Position numbers and translations under genes: made by a program. The notes beneath the pieces are model-generated. The model ran no database searches and was not told the DNA's origin. It saw only the letters and a program-made list of their open reading frames with translations. A DNA stretch of 64,000 nucleotides from Thiobacillus thioparus DSM 505 (GTDB lineage Bacteria; Pseudomonadota; Gammaproteobacteria; Burkholderiales; Thiobacillaceae). Shown here one piece after another: positions 1-11,433 of this stretch. The stretch spans positions 133,690-197,689 of the forward strand of contig NZ_KB891327.1 in the NCBI RefSeq assembly GCF_000373385.1, written 5' to 3'. Each line of letters opens with the position of its first letter. Position 1 is the stretch's first letter.

Positions 1-97
1 GACCCAGCAGCGCGTGATCTACCAGCCGGTATCGATCGAGCCACGTGAAGTCACCCCGCGCATCGTGCGCGACGAAAGCTACGGGGAAGGGCGCTAA
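1..97 (+). CDS. nuoC: NADH-quinone oxidoreductase subunit C, 3' end only
   Basis: The window opens inside this gene. Only the last 31 codons are present, ending at TAA 95-97. The visible tail ([18 protein letters not shown]) is the typical C-terminus of the 30-kDa NuoC subunit of the complex I peripheral arm. Its stop codon shares one base with the ATG of nuoD, the usual tight nuoCD coupling. Confidence 0.9.
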   Translation, partial: TQQRVIYQPVSIEPREVTPRIVRDESYGEGR

Positions 98-1350
98 TGG
101 CCGAGATTCGCAATTACACGATGAACTTTGGCCCGCAGCACCCGGCTGCGCACGGCGTGCTGCGTCTGGTGCTCGAGCTTGACGGCGAGGTGATCCAGCG
201 TGCCGACCCGCACATCGGCCTGCTGCATCGCGCGACCGAGAAATTGGCCGAGCACAAGACCTTCATCCAGTCGGTGCCCTATATGGACCGCCTCGACTAT
301 GTGTCGATGATGGTCAACGAGCATGCCTACGTGATGGCGATCGAGAAGCTGCTCGGCATCGAGGTGCCCGAGCGAGCGCAATACATCCGCGTGATGTTCG
401 ACGAGATCACCCGCATCCTGAATCATTTGTTGTGGCTGGGCGCGCATGCACTCGACGTCGGCGCAATGACGGTGTTCCTGTATGCATTCCGCGAACGCGA
501 GGACCTGATGGACTGCTATGAGGCGGTGTCCGGCGCGCGCATGCATGCGGCCTACTATCGCCCGGGGGGCGTTTATCGCGATCTGCCGGACAGCATGCCG
601 CACTATCAGGCACAGCACACCCGCAACGAAGCGACAATGAAGTCGATGAATGCCAACCGTCAGGGTTCGCTGCTCGACTTCATCGAGGATTTCACGAATC
701 GCTTTCCGACTTATGTCGACGAATACGAAACCCTGTTGACCGATAACCGCATCTGGAAACAGCGCACTGTCGGTATCGGCGTGGTGTCCCCTGAACGCGC
801 CATGGCTTTGGGCTTTACCGGCCCGATGTTGCGCGGCTCAGGTGTCGAATGGGACCTGCGCAAGAAGCAGCCATACGAAGTCTACGACCGGATGGATTTC
901 GACATCCCGGTCGGTACCAACGGCGACTGCTACGACCGCTATCTCGTGCGCATCGAAGAGTTTCGTCAATCCAATCGCATCGTCAAACAGTGCATCGACT
1001 GGCTACGTAAAAATCCCGGTCCGGTCATCGTCGACAACCACAAGGTTGCACCGCCCGATCGCTTGTCGATGAAGCAGAACATGGAAGAGCTGATCCATCA
1101 CTTCAAGCTCTTCACCGAAGGCATGCACGTACCGGCAGGCGAGGCATACGCCGCGGTGGAGCATCCCAAGGGCGAGTTCGGCATCTACCTGGTGTCCGAC
1201 GGCGCCAACAAACCCTATCGGCTGAAAATCCGTGCGCCGGGCTATGCGCATCTGGCGGCGCTCGATGAAATGAGCCGCGGCCACATGATTGCGGACGTCG
1301 TCGCCATCATCGGCACGCAGGATATCGTTTTCGGGGAGATCGACCGCTGA
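97..1350 (+). CDS. nuoD: NADH-quinone oxidoreductase subunit D (49 kDa)
   Basis: A 417-residue peripheral-arm subunit that helps form the quinone-binding site next to cluster N2. The N-terminus [20 protein letters not shown] carries the conserved GPQHPAAHG loop whose His contacts the quinone head group. The C-terminus DIVFGEIDR is the family ending, and the length is normal for a stand-alone NuoD (not a NuoCD fusion). The start overlaps the nuoC stop by one base (TAATG), and the TGA stop overlaps the ATG of nuoE. It is transcribed within the nuo operon, and no frame damage was seen. Confidence 0.98.
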   Translation: MAEIRNYTMNFGPQHPAAHGVLRLVLELDGEVIQRADPHIGLLHRATEKLAEHKTFIQSVPYMDRLDYVSMMVNEHAYVMAIEKLLGIEVPERAQYIRVMFDEITRILNHLLWLGAHALDVGAMTVFLYAFREREDLMDCYEAVSGARMHAAYYRPGGVYRDLPDSMPHYQAQHTRNEATMKSMNANRQGSLLDFIEDFTNRFPTYVDEYETLLTDNRIWKQRTVGIGVVSPERAMALGFTGPMLRGSGVEWDLRKKQPYEVYDRMDFDIPVGTNGDCYDRYLVRIEEFRQSNRIVKQCIDWLRKNPGPVIVDNHKVAPPDRLSMKQNMEELIHHFKLFTEGMHVPAGEAYAAVEHPKGEFGIYLVSDGANKPYRLKIRAPGYAHLAALDEMSRGHMIADVVAIIGTQDIVFGEIDR

Positions 1351-1847
1351 TGGCCAATCCTGATAGCAGCCTTCGGCTGAGCGCCGAATCGCTCGCGCTG
1401 ATCGATGTCGAGGTCGCCAAGTATCCACCGGACCAGAAGCAGTCGGCCGTGATGGGTGCGCTGCGTATCGCGCAAACGGAGAAAGGCTGGCTGAAACCCG
1501 ATTTGATCGAGTACGTAGCCGACTATCTCGGGATGCCGGCGATTGCCGCGTATGAAGTTGCGACGTTCTACAACATGTACGACACCCAGAGCGTAGGGCG
1601 GCACAAGATCACGCTGTGCACCAATCTGCCCTGCACCCTGATGGGCGCGGGCGAACTGGCGGAGCATTTGAAAAACAAACTGGGCATCGGTTTCGGCGAA
1701 ACCACTGAAGATGGCCGTTTTACCCTGAAGGAAGGCGAGTGCATGGGGGCCTGTGGTGATGCACCGATGTGCCTGCACAACAATCACAAAATGCATACGC
1801 ACCTCACCCCTGAAAAAGTGGACGAACTGCTGGACAAGCTGAAATGA
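1350..1847 (+). CDS. nuoE: NADH-quinone oxidoreductase subunit E (24 kDa)
   Basis: A 165-residue thioredoxin-fold subunit that holds the off-pathway [2Fe-2S] cluster N1a in the NADH-oxidising module with NuoF. The four cluster cysteines are visible in CTNLPC and, about 35 residues later, CMGACGDAP. The N-terminal helical part ([20 protein letters not shown]) is also typical. The start codon overlaps the nuoD stop (TGATG), and the stop overlaps the start of nuoF (ATGA), so translation is probably coupled along nuoDEF. Confidence 0.98.
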   Translation: MANPDSSLRLSAESLALIDVEVAKYPPDQKQSAVMGALRIAQTEKGWLKPDLIEYVADYLGMPAIAAYEVATFYNMYDTQSVGRHKITLCTNLPCTLMGAGELAEHLKNKLGIGFGETTEDGRFTLKEGECMGACGDAPMCLHNNHKMHTHLTPEKVDELLDKLK

Positions 1848-3124
1848 GTTTGCTCAAGCCCACCCCTCAGGTCTGCAGTTGGACGCAAGCACTCGACCAC
1901 TCGGCATCGCTGGCGACCTATGTCGCCAATGGCGGCTATCAGGCATTGCGCCGCGTCGTCACCGAACAGGTGTCGGGTGACGCCATCATCGCCGAACTCA
2001 AGACCAGCGCGTTGCGCGGGCGCGGCGGCGCGGGCTTCCCGACGGGCCTCAAGTGGAGCTTCATGCCGCGCGCGTTCCCGGGTGACAAGTACATTGTTTG
2101 CAACAGCGACGAGGGCGAGCCGGGCACGTTCAAGGATCGCGACATCCTGCGCCATAACCCGCACCAGCTGATCGAGGGCATGGCGATCGCCGGCTATGTG
2201 CTGGGCGCCCGAGTGGGCTACAACTATATCCATGGCGAAATCTTCGAGATCTATGACATCTTCGAGCGTGCGCTGAAGGAGGCGCGTGAGGCCGGTTATC
2301 TCGGTGATAATCTGTTCGGCACCGATTTCTGCTTCCAGCTGCATGCGCACCATGGCTACGGCGCTTATATCTGCGGCGAGGAAACCGCGCTACTCGAGTC
2401 GATCGAGGGCAAGAAGGGCCAGCCGCGCTTCAAGCCGCCGTTCCCCGCGAGCTTCGGCCTGTATGGCAAGCCGACCACCATCAACAATACCGAGACGCTG
2501 GCTTCGGTGCCGTGGATCGTCCAGCACGGCGGCCAGGCTTTCCTGGAACTCGGCAAGCCCAACAACGGCGGGCCCAAGCTTTTTTCAGTCTCGGGCCATG
2601 TCAACAAACCCGGCAACTACGAAGTGCCGCTCGGCACGCCGTTTGCCGAATTGCTGGAGCTGGCGGGCGGCGTACGCAATGGGCATAAGCTGAAGGCCGT
2701 CATTCCCGGCGGTTCGTCCGCGCCCGTATTGCCGGCCGAGGTCATGATGGACTGCACGATGGATTTCGATTGCATTGCCAAGGCCGGTTCCATGCTCGGT
2801 TCGGGCGCGGTCATCGTGATGGACGAGACGGTGTGCATGGTGCGCGCGCTGGAGCGGCTCTCCTATTTCTACTTCGAGGAATCCTGCGGCCAGTGCACAC
2901 CGTGCCGCGAAGGAACCGGCTGGATGTACCGGGTGATCCACCGCATCGAACACGGCCAGGGCCGGCCCGAAGACATGGAATTGCTCAACAGCGTGGCAGG
3001 GCGCATCGGCGGCCATACCATCTGCGCCCTGGGCGACGCGGCGGCGATGCCGGTGCAAAGCTTCCTCAAACATTTTGGCCGCGAGTTCGAGTACCACATC
3101 GAACAGAAGCGATGCATGGTCTGA
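1844..3124 (+). CDS. nuoF: NADH-quinone oxidoreductase subunit F (51 kDa)
   Basis: A 426-residue flavoprotein subunit that oxidises NADH through FMN and passes electrons to the [4Fe-4S] cluster N3. Visible motifs are the Gly-rich FMN/NADH-binding region [16 protein letters not shown] near residue 58, [15 protein letters not shown], and the cluster motif [11 protein letters not shown] near residue 345, with the fourth Cys in HTICALGD. Length is normal. It overlaps nuoE by four bases and is followed 13 bases later by nuoG, within the same operon. Confidence 0.98.
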   Translation: MSLLKPTPQVCSWTQALDHSASLATYVANGGYQALRRVVTEQVSGDAIIAELKTSALRGRGGAGFPTGLKWSFMPRAFPGDKYIVCNSDEGEPGTFKDRDILRHNPHQLIEGMAIAGYVLGARVGYNYIHGEIFEIYDIFERALKEAREAGYLGDNLFGTDFCFQLHAHHGYGAYICGEETALLESIEGKKGQPRFKPPFPASFGLYGKPTTINNTETLASVPWIVQHGGQAFLELGKPNNGGPKLFSVSGHVNKPGNYEVPLGTPFAELLELAGGVRNGHKLKAVIPGGSSAPVLPAEVMMDCTMDFDCIAKAGSMLGSGAVIVMDETVCMVRALERLSYFYFEESCGQCTPCREGTGWMYRVIHRIEHGQGRPEDMELLNSVAGRIGGHTICALGDAAAMPVQSFLKHFGREFEYHIEQKRCMV

Positions 3125-3137
3125 ACGGAATTTAACG

Positions 3138-5492
3138 ATGGCTACGCTCAATATCGAAATTGACGGACGCGCGCTGCAGGTCGAAAGCGGCGACACCATC
3201 ATGGATGCGGCGAATCAGGCCGGCATCACGATTCCGCATTTCTGTTATCACAAGAAGCTGTCCATCGCCGCCAACTGCCGCATGTGTCTGGTGCAGGTGG
3301 AAAAGGCACCCAAGCCCCTGCCTGCCTGTGCTACGCCGGTGACCGACGGCATGAAGGTCTACACGCGTTCGGAATACGCCATCAATGCGCAGAAAAGCGT
3401 GATGGAGTTCCTGCTCATCAACCACCCGCTGGATTGCCCGATCTGCGACCAGGGTGGCGAGTGCACCCTGCAGGATCTGGCGGTGGGCTATGGCGGTTCG
3501 TCGTCGCGCTACCAGGAAATCAAGCGCGTCGTGCGCGATAAAAACCTCGGCCCGCTGATCGCCACCGACATGACGCGCTGCATCCATTGCAGCCGCTGCG
3601 TGCGCTTCGGCCAGGAAATCGCCGGCGTGATGGAACTCGGCATGCCAGGCCGCGGCGAGCATACCGAGGTGATGCCCTTCCTGGAAAGCCAGGTGGCGTC
3701 CGAACTGTCGGGCAACGTCATCGACCTGTGCCCGGTCGGCGCACTCACCAGCAAGCCGTTCCGCTACACGGCCCGCAGTTGGGAACTGTCGCGTCGGCCC
3801 TCGATCAGCCCGCACGACAGCCTGGGTTCCAACCTGGAAGTCCACGTCAAGGACAACAAGGTGATGCGCGTGCTGCCGCGCGAGAACGAAGACGTCAACG
3901 AGTGCTGGCTGGCCGACCGCGATCGCTTTTCCTATGAAGGCCTCAACACGGCCGAGCGCCTGACCCAGCCGATGGTCAAGTACAACGGCCAGTGGATGGA
4001 GACGACCTGGCAAGCCGCGCTCGAATTCGTCGCGGATAAATTGAAGACGATTCCTGCCGAGCAGATCGGTGCGTTATCGACGCCGTATCGACCGGCGGAG
4101 GAGCTCTTTCTGCTGCAAAAACTGATGCGCGGCATGGGCAGCGGCAACGTCGACCACCGTCTGCGGCAGTCGGACTTTTCGCTCGACGACAAGGCGCACG
4201 GGGGGTTCTGGCTGGGCATGCCGGTGACCTATATGTCGCGCCTGAACCGCATGCTGGTGGTTGGTGCCAATCTGCGCAAGGATCATCCGCTGATGGCCCA
4301 TCGCATCCGTGAGTCGGTGCGCTGGTACGGCGAACTCAACTTGATCAACGCGCACGAGGACGAATTCCTTGGCAAGGTACATGCCAAGCGTATCGTTGCG
4401 CCTTCCCAGCTTGCCAGTACCCTGGCTGGCGTATGCCGGGCACTGGCAGAGCTGAAGGCACTGCCGGTTCCGGACATCGCAGCCCATGGCGTGGCCGACG
4501 ACACCGCGCGCAAGATGGCCGACAGCCTGTCAGGCGGCGAAACCCGCGCCGTGTTCCTCGGCAACATGGCGCAGCATCATCCCAGCTATTCGCAGATTCA
4601 TGCGCTGGCACAAGAAGTGTCCCGACTCGCGGGCGCCAGTTTCGGCGTACTGGGCGAAGCGGCCAATAGCGTCGGCGCAGTGGCGGTCGGCGCGATTCCG
4701 GGGTGCGGCGCACTGGGTCAGCCTGCCCTCAAAGGCTTGAATGCCCAGCAGATGCTGGCCCAACCACTGCGTGCCTATCTGCTGTTGAGCGTGGAAGCCG
4801 AACTCGATACCCATGATCCGGTCGCGGCGATAGCCAGTATCAACGCGGCGGAGTTCGTCGTGATGATGTCGCCCTACAAAGGCAAGTCGCTCGACTACGC
4901 TGACGTGCTGTTGCCGATCGCACCGTGGACCGAAACCTCGGGTACCTTCGTCAACACGGAAGGCCGTGTGCAGAGCTTCAGCGCGGTGGTGAAACCGCTC
5001 GGCGAAACCCGCCCGGCGTGGAAGGTGCTGCGTGTCCTGGGCAACCTGCTCGGATTGGCGGGATTCGAGCACAATGATTCCAAAGAGGTATTACGCGATG
5101 CGCTGGGCGACACGCCTCTGGGCTCGGTGCAGGCTTTCCTCGATAATGAAGTCAGTGGCGTAAAGGTAGAGCCGCCTTCGCCTGGCGAGGGGCTGGAGCG
5201 TGTCGCCGAAGTGCCGATCTACCAGACCGACGCCGTGGTCCGTCGTTCGCCCTCATTGCAGATGACGCTGGATGCGTCGCTCCCGGTGGCGCGAATGAAC
5301 AGCCGGTTGATTGCGAAGCTGGGGCTGCAGGAAAACGGCCGTGTCTCGGTGCGCCAGACCGCGAGTGCGCTGACTCTCAAAGTCCAGCGCGATGATTTCC
5401 TGCCCGACAACTGCGTGCGCGTGCCCAGCGGCCATCCGTTGACGGCCGGGCTGGGCCCAATGTTCGGCCCGATCACGGCGGAGCCGGTCTGA
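3138..5492 (+). CDS. nuoG: NADH-quinone oxidoreductase subunit G (75 kDa)
   Basis: A 784-residue molybdopterin-oxidoreductase-like subunit that carries Fe-S clusters of the peripheral arm. The N-terminus [20 protein letters not shown] starts a 2Fe-2S ferredoxin domain, with cysteines in [20 protein letters not shown] and later [18 protein letters not shown] and [16 protein letters not shown] with [11 protein letters not shown] are the remaining cluster motifs. The C-terminal half is the molybdopterin-fold domain. The frame is open further upstream to 3075, but the ATG at 3138 is chosen because it gives the canonical N-terminus and lies after the nuoF stop. The TGA stop overlaps the nuoH start. 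Confidence 0.96.
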   Translation: MATLNIEIDGRALQVESGDTIMDAANQAGITIPHFCYHKKLSIAANCRMCLVQVEKAPKPLPACATPVTDGMKVYTRSEYAINAQKSVMEFLLINHPLDCPICDQGGECTLQDLAVGYGGSSSRYQEIKRVVRDKNLGPLIATDMTRCIHCSRCVRFGQEIAGVMELGMPGRGEHTEVMPFLESQVASELSGNVIDLCPVGALTSKPFRYTARSWELSRRPSISPHDSLGSNLEVHVKDNKVMRVLPRENEDVNECWLADRDRFSYEGLNTAERLTQPMVKYNGQWMETTWQAALEFVADKLKTIPAEQIGALSTPYRPAEELFLLQKLMRGMGSGNVDHRLRQSDFSLDDKAHGGFWLGMPVTYMSRLNRMLVVGANLRKDHPLMAHRIRESVRWYGELNLINAHEDEFLGKVHAKRIVAPSQLASTLAGVCRALAELKALPVPDIAAHGVADDTARKMADSLSGGETRAVFLGNMAQHHPSYSQIHALAQEVSRLAGASFGVLGEAANSVGAVAVGAIPGCGALGQPALKGLNAQQMLAQPLRAYLLLSVEAELDTHDPVAAIASINAAEFVVMMSPYKGKSLDYADVLLPIAPWTETSGTFVNTEGRVQSFSAVVKPLGETRPAWKVLRVLGNLLGLAGFEHNDSKEVLRDALGDTPLGSVQAFLDNEVSGVKVEPPSPGEGLERVAEVPIYQTDAVVRRSPSLQMTLDASLPVARMNSRLIAKLGLQENGRVSVRQTASALTLKVQRDDFLPDNCVRVPSGHPLTAGLGPMFGPITAEPV

Positions 5493-6508
5493 TGGAGAGC
5501 GTGGGCATGGACTGGGCAGCCATTCGAACCGTCGTCTGGACCTTGATCAAGATCCTGGCGCTGGTGGTGCCGCTGATGTTGGGCGTAGCCTACCTTACTT
5601 ACGCGGAAAGAAAGATCATCGGCTGGATGCAGGTTCGAATCGGTCCCAACCGTGTCGGTTTCCAGGGCCTGCTGCAGCCGATTGCCGACGCGGTGAAGCT
5701 ACTGATGAAGGAAATCATCATCCCGTCGGGAGCAAGCCGCGGTCTCTTCATCCTCGGCCCCATCCTCGCCATCGCGCCGGCTCTGGCGGCATGGGCAGTC
5801 ATTCCGTTCACCGACAGTCTTGTGCTGGCCAACATCAACGCCGGGTTGCTGTACGTGATGGCGATCACCTCCATGGGCGTCTATGGCGTCATCATCGCGG
5901 GCTGGGCGTCCAACTCCAAATACGCCTTTCTCGGCGCCATGCGTTCGGCCGCGCAGATCGTATCTTATGAAATCGCCATGGGTTTCGCGCTGGTCGGCGT
6001 GCTGATGGCGGCGCAATCGCTCAATCTCAGCGACATCGTGCATGGCCAGTCGGGCGGGCTGCATCACTGGTATATCTGGCCATTGTTCCCTTTGTTCGTG
6101 GTGTATCTGATTTCCGGCGTGGCCGAGACCAACCGCGCGCCGTTCGACGTCGCCGAGGGCGAATCCGAGATCGTCGCCGGTTTTCATGTGGAGTATTCCG
6201 GCATGGCGTTCGCGGTGTTCTTCCTTGCCGAATACGCCAACATGATCCTGATCGCCGCGCTGACCACGCTGATGTTCCTCGGCGGCTGGCTGTCGCCAGT
6301 GACCTTCCTGCCCGACGGTATCGTCTGGTGGCTGCTGAAGACAGGCTTCGTCCTGTTCCTGTTCCTGTGGTTCCGCGCCACCTTCCCGCGCTACCGCTAC
6401 GACCAGATCATGCGGCTGGGCTGGAAGGTATTCATTCCCATTACCCTTGTCTGGATCATCGTGGTCGGCGGCATGATGCAGACACCGTATGGGTATCTTT
6501 TCCATTGA
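5492..6508 (+). CDS. nuoH: NADH-quinone oxidoreductase subunit H
   Basis: A 338-residue membrane-arm subunit with about eight hydrophobic helices. It joins the peripheral and membrane arms and forms part of the quinone channel. The family motif [19 protein letters not shown] follows the first helix, and the cytoplasmic loop with [20 protein letters not shown], the Glu-rich quinone-site loop, is intact. The start overlaps the nuoG stop (TGATG). An internal Met at residue 6 (MDWAAIR) is a possible alternative start. Confidence 0.97.
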   Translation: MESVGMDWAAIRTVVWTLIKILALVVPLMLGVAYLTYAERKIIGWMQVRIGPNRVGFQGLLQPIADAVKLLMKEIIIPSGASRGLFILGPILAIAPALAAWAVIPFTDSLVLANINAGLLYVMAITSMGVYGVIIAGWASNSKYAFLGAMRSAAQIVSYEIAMGFALVGVLMAAQSLNLSDIVHGQSGGLHHWYIWPLFPLFVVYLISGVAETNRAPFDVAEGESEIVAGFHVEYSGMAFAVFFLAEYANMILIAALTTLMFLGGWLSPVTFLPDGIVWWLLKTGFVLFLFLWFRATFPRYRYDQIMRLGWKVFIPITLVWIIVVGGMMQTPYGYLFH

Positions 6509-6515
6509 GCGCGCC

Positions 6516-7004
6516 ATGAAACGGATCACGAACTTCTTCGGCAGCCTGCTCCTGATCGAACTTCTGCGCGGCATGATGCTCACGGGGCGCCACCTGTTCG
6601 CACGCAAGATCACGGTGCAGTTTCCCGAGGAAAAAACGCCGCAATCGCCGCGATTCCGTGGCCTGCATGCACTGCGCCGCTATCCCAACGGCGAGGAGCG
6701 CTGCATTGCCTGCAAGCTGTGCGAGGCCGTTTGTCCTGCGCTGGCCATCACCATCGAGTCGGAAAAGCGCGTCGACGGCACCCGTCGCACGACGCGTTAC
6801 GACATCGACCTGACCAAGTGCATTTTCTGCGGTTTCTGCGAGGAATCGTGCCCGGTCGATTCGATCGTGGAAACGCGCATCCTCGAATATCACGGCGAAA
6901 AGCGCGGTGACCTCTACTACACCAAACCCATGCTGCTCGCCATCGGCGACCAATACGAAGAGCAGATTGCGCGCGACCGTGCTGATGACGCCAAGTACCG
7001 CTGA
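6516..7004 (+). CDS. nuoI: NADH-quinone oxidoreductase subunit I (2x[4Fe-4S])
   Basis: A 162-residue ferredoxin-like subunit carrying clusters N6a and N6b, which pass electrons towards N2. Two complete CxxCxxCxxxCP motifs are visible: [12 protein letters not shown] and [12 protein letters not shown]. The frame is open from 6489 inside nuoH, but the ATG at 6516 is preferred because it lies just after the nuoH stop and gives the usual family length and N-terminus ([19 protein letters not shown]). It is followed 9 bases later by nuoJ. Confidence 0.97.
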   Translation: MKRITNFFGSLLLIELLRGMMLTGRHLFARKITVQFPEEKTPQSPRFRGLHALRRYPNGEERCIACKLCEAVCPALAITIESEKRVDGTRRTTRYDIDLTKCIFCGFCEESCPVDSIVETRILEYHGEKRGDLYYTKPMLLAIGDQYEEQIARDRADDAKYR

Positions 7005-7013
7005 AAATAGACA

Positions 7014-7640
7014 ATGACCTATACGACTGCGATTTTCTATTTCTTCGCCTCCATCCTGGTATTTGCCGGCCTACGCGTGATCACCGCGCGCAACCCGGTA
7101 CATGCGGCCCTCTACCTGGTGCTGGCGTTCTTCACCGCGGCCGGACTGTGGATGCTGCTGGAAGCCGAATTCCTCGCCATCACCCTGGTGCTGGTCTACG
7201 TCGGTGCGGTCATGGTGCTGTTCCTGTTCGTGGTGATGATGCTCGACATCAACCTGGAAAAGCTGCGCGAGGGTTTCTGGGATTATCTGCCGCTGGCTGG
7301 CTTCGTCGCCGTGCTGCTGGTGATCGAAATGGCGCTGATCCTCGGCAGCCGCCACTTCGGCCTTGAGGTCATGGGAGCACCGGCACCTCACGCCGCCGAT
7401 TACAGCAATACCAAGGAACTCGGGCGAGTGCTGTACACCGAGTACGTCTACGCGTTCGAACTCGCCGCGGTGATCCTGCTGGTGGCGATCGTTGCCGCCA
7501 TCGCGCTGACGCTTCGCCGCCGCAAGGACAGCAAGTACATCGATCCCGCCGAACAGGTGAAGGTCAAGCGCAACGACCGTCTGCGCATCGTCAAAATGCA
7601 GGCCACGCAGAAGCCGGGCGCAGGGGAGGACGGCGCATGA
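7014..7640 (+). CDS. nuoJ: NADH-quinone oxidoreductase subunit J
   Basis: A 208-residue membrane-arm subunit with five predicted helices. The conserved third-helix region [20 protein letters not shown] is present, as is the polar C-terminal tail beyond residue 170. The stop codon overlaps the start of nuoK (ATGA), consistent with tight coupling of these two small membrane subunits. Position and length are standard for a betaproteobacterial nuo operon. Confidence 0.97.
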   Translation: MTYTTAIFYFFASILVFAGLRVITARNPVHAALYLVLAFFTAAGLWMLLEAEFLAITLVLVYVGAVMVLFLFVVMMLDINLEKLREGFWDYLPLAGFVAVLLVIEMALILGSRHFGLEVMGAPAPHAADYSNTKELGRVLYTEYVYAFELAAVILLVAIVAAIALTLRRRKDSKYIDPAEQVKVKRNDRLRIVKMQATQKPGAGEDGA

Positions 7641-7942
7641 TTTCCTTATCGCATTATCTGGTGCTGGGCGGCATCCTGTTCGCCATCAGCGTGCTGGGCA
7701 TCTTCCTCAACCGCAAGAACGTGATCATCCTCCTGATGGCGATCGAACTGATGCTGCTCGCGGTGAACATGAACTTCATCGCGTTTTCGCATTACCTCGG
7801 CGACATCCACGGCCAGATCTTCGTCTTCTTCATCCTCACCGTCGCCGCGGCCGAATCGGCCATCGGCCTGGCGATCCTGGTGGTGCTGTTCCGCAATCTG
7901 CACACGATCAACGTCGATGACCTCGACCACCTGAAAGGCTGA
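7637..7942 (+). CDS. nuoK: NADH-quinone oxidoreductase subunit K
   Basis: A 101-residue, three-helix membrane subunit of the MrpC/NuoK type that forms part of a proton path. The two conserved membrane glutamates lie in [16 protein letters not shown] and in [14 protein letters not shown]. It overlaps nuoJ by four bases and nuoL by one base. Confidence 0.98.
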   Translation: MISLSHYLVLGGILFAISVLGIFLNRKNVIILLMAIELMLLAVNMNFIAFSHYLGDIHGQIFVFFILTVAAAESAIGLAILVVLFRNLHTINVDDLDHLKG

Positions 7943-9939
7943 TGCGCGTGGACATGCAGACGCTCTATCTCGTCGTGCCGCTGGCGCCGCTGTTCGGCGC
8001 GATCGTCGCCGGCCTGTTCGGCAGGCTGGTCGGCCGCACCGGTGCCCATGTCGTCACCATCGCCGGCGTGGCGGTGTCGTTCATCGCCTCGGTGCTGGTG
8101 TTTCAGGACGTGCTCGCCGGCCATACCTTCAACGGCACCATCTACACCTGGATGACACTGGGCGACCTGCGCTTCGAGGTCGGCTTCCTGATCGATGCGC
8201 TGACGGCCATGATGATGCTGGTCGTCACCTTCGTCTCGCTGATGGTGCACGTCTACACCATCGGCTACATGCACGACGATCCGGGCTACCAGCGCTTCTT
8301 CAGCTATATCTCGCTGTTCACCTTCTCGATGCTGATGCTGGTGATGAGCAACAACTTCCTGCAGCTGTTCTTCGGCTGGGAAGCCGTCGGCCTGGTGTCC
8401 TACCTGCTGATCGGCTTCTGGTACACGAAAGAGACGGCCATCTACGCCAACCTCAAGGCCTTCCTGGTCAACCGGGTGGGCGACTTCGGCTTCATCCTCG
8501 GCATCGGCCTGGTGCTGGCGCATTTCGGCTCGCTCGACTACGCCACGGTGTTCGCCAAGGCGCCGTCGCTCGCCAGCGAAACCATCACCCTGTGGCCTGA
8601 CACACCATGGATGCTGATGAGCGTGATCGGCATCCTCCTGTTCATCGGCGCAATGGGCAAGTCGGCACAGTTTCCGTTGCACGTCTGGCTGCCCGACTCG
8701 ATGGAAGGCCCGACGCCGATTTCCGCGCTGATCCACGCGGCGACGATGGTCACCGCCGGCATCTTCATGGTCGCGCGCATGTCGCCACTGTACGAGCTAT
8801 CGGACACGGCGCTCAGCTTCATCATGGTGATCGGCGCGATCACTGCCTTGTTCATGGGCTTCCTCGGCATGGTGCAGAACGACATCAAGCGCGTGGTGGC
8901 ATATTCGACCCTGTCGCAGCTCGGCTACATGACGGTCGCGCTGGGCGCGTCGGCCTATTCGGTCGCGGTGTTCCATCTGATGACGCATGCCTTCTTCAAG
9001 GCTCTGCTGTTCCTGGCCGCCGGCTCAGTGATCATCGCCATGCACCATAACCAGGACATCCGCTACATGGGCGGCCTGAAGAAATACATGCCGATCACCT
9101 GGGTCACGTCGCTGATCGGCTCGCTGGCGCTGATCGGCACGCCTTTCCTGTCGGGCTTCTATTCCAAGGAAAGCATCATCGAGGCGGCCAAGATGTCGCA
9201 CCTGCCGGGCGCCGGCTTCGCCTATTTCGCCGTGCTGGCGGGCGTGTTCGTCACGGCCTTCTATTCCTTCCGCATGTATTTCCTGGTGTTCCACGGCAAG
9301 GAGCGTTTCCATCAGGGACATGGGCACGGCAACGAACCCGACGCCCATCACGGACACGACGGCCCGCCGCACGAAACGCCATGGGTCGTCACCGGCCCTC
9401 TGCTTGCGCTGGCGCTGCCGTCGCTCGCGATCGGCTACATGACCATCGAACCGATGCTGTTCGGCGACTTTTTCGGCCGAGCGATCTATGTTGCAGACCG
9501 CCATCCGGTAATGCACGAACTGAATCAGGAATTCCACGGCGCCATGGAAATGGGGCTGCATGCATTGGCAACGCTGCCGTTCTGGCTGGCTGTGGCAGGC
9601 GTCGGCCTGTCGGCGTTCTTCTATCTCAAGCGCCCGGACATCCCCGCGGCCATCGCGCAGCGCTTCAGCTTCCTGCACCGGATGCTGCTCAACAAATACT
9701 GGTTCGACGAACTCTACAGCTGGGTATTCGCCAAAGGCGCACGTGCGCTCGGCGGCAGCCTGTGGCGGCGCGGCGACCAGAATGTGATCGACGGCTTCTT
9801 CGTCAACGGTTCGGCGCACCTTGTCGAACGCTTCTCGCGCCTGGTCAGGGCCTTCCAGTCGGGCTACATCTACCACTACGCCTTTGCCATGCTGATCGGG
9901 GTGTTCGCCCTGGTGACCTGGTTCGCGCGCTTGAATTGA
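7942..9939 (+). CDS. nuoL: NADH-quinone oxidoreductase subunit L (antiporter-like)
   Basis: A 665-residue antiporter-like subunit at the distal end of the membrane arm. Family motifs include FFGWEAVGLVSYLLIGFWY (the conserved membrane Glu), GKSAQFPLHVWLPDSMEGPT and KRVVAYSTLSQLGYM. A His-rich hydrophilic loop (HQGHGHGNEPDAHHGHDG) lies near residues 456-475 between late helices; such loops occur in some NuoL proteins. The ATG at 7942 overlaps the nuoK stop. An in-frame ATG at 7954 (MQTLYLVV) is an equally plausible start. The gene ends 3 bases before nuoM. Confidence 0.97.
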   Translation: MRVDMQTLYLVVPLAPLFGAIVAGLFGRLVGRTGAHVVTIAGVAVSFIASVLVFQDVLAGHTFNGTIYTWMTLGDLRFEVGFLIDALTAMMMLVVTFVSLMVHVYTIGYMHDDPGYQRFFSYISLFTFSMLMLVMSNNFLQLFFGWEAVGLVSYLLIGFWYTKETAIYANLKAFLVNRVGDFGFILGIGLVLAHFGSLDYATVFAKAPSLASETITLWPDTPWMLMSVIGILLFIGAMGKSAQFPLHVWLPDSMEGPTPISALIHAATMVTAGIFMVARMSPLYELSDTALSFIMVIGAITALFMGFLGMVQNDIKRVVAYSTLSQLGYMTVALGASAYSVAVFHLMTHAFFKALLFLAAGSVIIAMHHNQDIRYMGGLKKYMPITWVTSLIGSLALIGTPFLSGFYSKESIIEAAKMSHLPGAGFAYFAVLAGVFVTAFYSFRMYFLVFHGKERFHQGHGHGNEPDAHHGHDGPPHETPWVVTGPLLALALPSLAIGYMTIEPMLFGDFFGRAIYVADRHPVMHELNQEFHGAMEMGLHALATLPFWLAVAGVGLSAFFYLKRPDIPAAIAQRFSFLHRMLLNKYWFDELYSWVFAKGARALGGSLWRRGDQNVIDGFFVNGSAHLVERFSRLVRAFQSGYIYHYAFAMLIGVFALVTWFARLN

Positions 9940-9942
9940 CCC

Positions 9943-11424
9943 ATGCTGAACAACCTCCTTTCTCTCGTCATCTGGGTCCCGATTCTGGCTGGGGTGGTCG
10001 TGCTTGTCACTGGCTCCGACCGCAACGCGGCGCTCGCGCGCTGGGTCGCGCTGGCCGGGGCGTTGCTGGGACTCATTGTCGCGCTTCCGCTGGTTACCGG
10101 CTTCGATACCACCACCCCGGCGATGCAGTTCGTCGAGAACGCCGCGTGGATCCCGGCGTTCAATATCCATTACCACCTGGGCGTCGACGGCATCTCGATG
10201 CCGCTAATCCTGCTGAACAGTTTCGTCACCGTGCTGGTGGTGATCGCCGGCTGGCAGGTGATCCAGGACAAGGTCGCGCAGTACATGGCGGCCTTCCTCA
10301 TCATGTCGGGCCTCATCAACGGCGTGTTCGCGGCGCTCGACGGCATCCTGTTCTATGTGTTTTTCGAGGCCATGCTGATCCCGCTCTATCTTATTATCGG
10401 TGTGTGGGGCGGACCGAACCGCGTGTATGCCGCGTTCAAGTTCTTCCTTTACACCCTGCTCGGCTCGTTCCTGATGCTGGTGTCGATGATCTATCTTTAC
10501 TTCCAGTCCGGCGGCAGCTTCGACATCCAGACCTGGCACACCACTACGCTGGGAATGACTGCACAGACGCTGATGTTCTTCGCCTTCCTGCTGGCGTTCG
10601 GGGTCAAGGTGCCGATGTGGCCGGTGCACACCTGGCTGCCCGACGCGCACGTCGAGGCGCCCACCGGTGGTTCAGTGGTGTTGGCGGCGATTACCCTCAA
10701 GGTCGGCGCCTACGGTTTCCTGCGCTTTATCCTGCCGATCCTGCCGGATGCGAGCCACGAGCTCACCTGGCTCGTCGTCACGTTGTCGCTGATCGCGGTC
10801 GTCTACATCGGACTGGTCGCGCTGGTGCAGGCTGACATGAAAAAGCTCATCGCGTATTCGTCGATCGCGCATATGGGCTTCGTGACTCTCGGCTTCTTCA
10901 TGTTCAATCCACTCGGTCTTGAAGGCGGCCTGGTGCAGATGATTTCTCACGGCTTCGTCTCGGCCGCGCTCTTCCTCTGTATCGGCGTGATGTACGACCG
11001 CCTGCATTCGCGCCAGATCAAGGACTACGGCGGACTGGCCAGCAGGATGCCGGTGTTCGCGGCCTTGTTCATGCTGTTCGCCATGGCCAACTCGGGGCTT
11101 CCCGCCACCAGCGGTTTCGTCGGCGAATTCATGGTCATCATGGCCGCAAGCAAGGTCAATTTCTGGTTCGCCTTTGTCGCCGCCACCACGCTCATCACCG
11201 GTGCAGCCTATACGCTGTGGATGTACAAGCGTGTGGTGTTCGGTAGCGTCACAAACCCGCACGTCGAAGAAATGAGTGACATCAACCCGCGCGAGATCCT
11301 GCTGCTTGGCGTGCTGGCCGTCCTGGTGTTGGCCATGGGACTGTATCCCAAGCCATTCACCGATGTCATGCATGTATCGGTGGTCGACTTGTTGGCGCAC
11401 GTCGCCCGAAGCAAACTGCCTTAA
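9943..11424 (+). CDS. nuoM: NADH-quinone oxidoreductase subunit M (antiporter-like)
   Basis: A 493-residue proton-pumping membrane subunit. It shows the conserved FFEAMLIPLYLIIGVWGG segment with the key membrane Glu, VKVPMWPVHTWLPDAHVEAPT and KKLIAYSSIAHMGFV. About 14 hydrophobic helices can be read. It starts 3 bases after nuoL and is followed 9 bases later by nuoN. Length and motifs are normal. Confidence 0.98.
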   Translation: MLNNLLSLVIWVPILAGVVVLVTGSDRNAALARWVALAGALLGLIVALPLVTGFDTTTPAMQFVENAAWIPAFNIHYHLGVDGISMPLILLNSFVTVLVVIAGWQVIQDKVAQYMAAFLIMSGLINGVFAALDGILFYVFFEAMLIPLYLIIGVWGGPNRVYAAFKFFLYTLLGSFLMLVSMIYLYFQSGGSFDIQTWHTTTLGMTAQTLMFFAFLLAFGVKVPMWPVHTWLPDAHVEAPTGGSVVLAAITLKVGAYGFLRFILPILPDASHELTWLVVTLSLIAVVYIGLVALVQADMKKLIAYSSIAHMGFVTLGFFMFNPLGLEGGLVQMISHGFVSAALFLCIGVMYDRLHSRQIKDYGGLASRMPVFAALFMLFAMANSGLPATSGFVGEFMVIMAASKVNFWFAFVAATTLITGAAYTLWMYKRVVFGSVTNPHVEEMSDINPREILLLGVLAVLVLAMGLYPKPFTDVMHVSVVDLLAHVARSKLP

Positions 11425-11433
11425 GGTTCAAAT

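Noticed and set aside
9025-10835. Long alternative frames over nuoL/nuoM on both strands
   Set aside because: GC-rich shadow frames. The nuoL and nuoM proteins are full length and motif-complete in this region.
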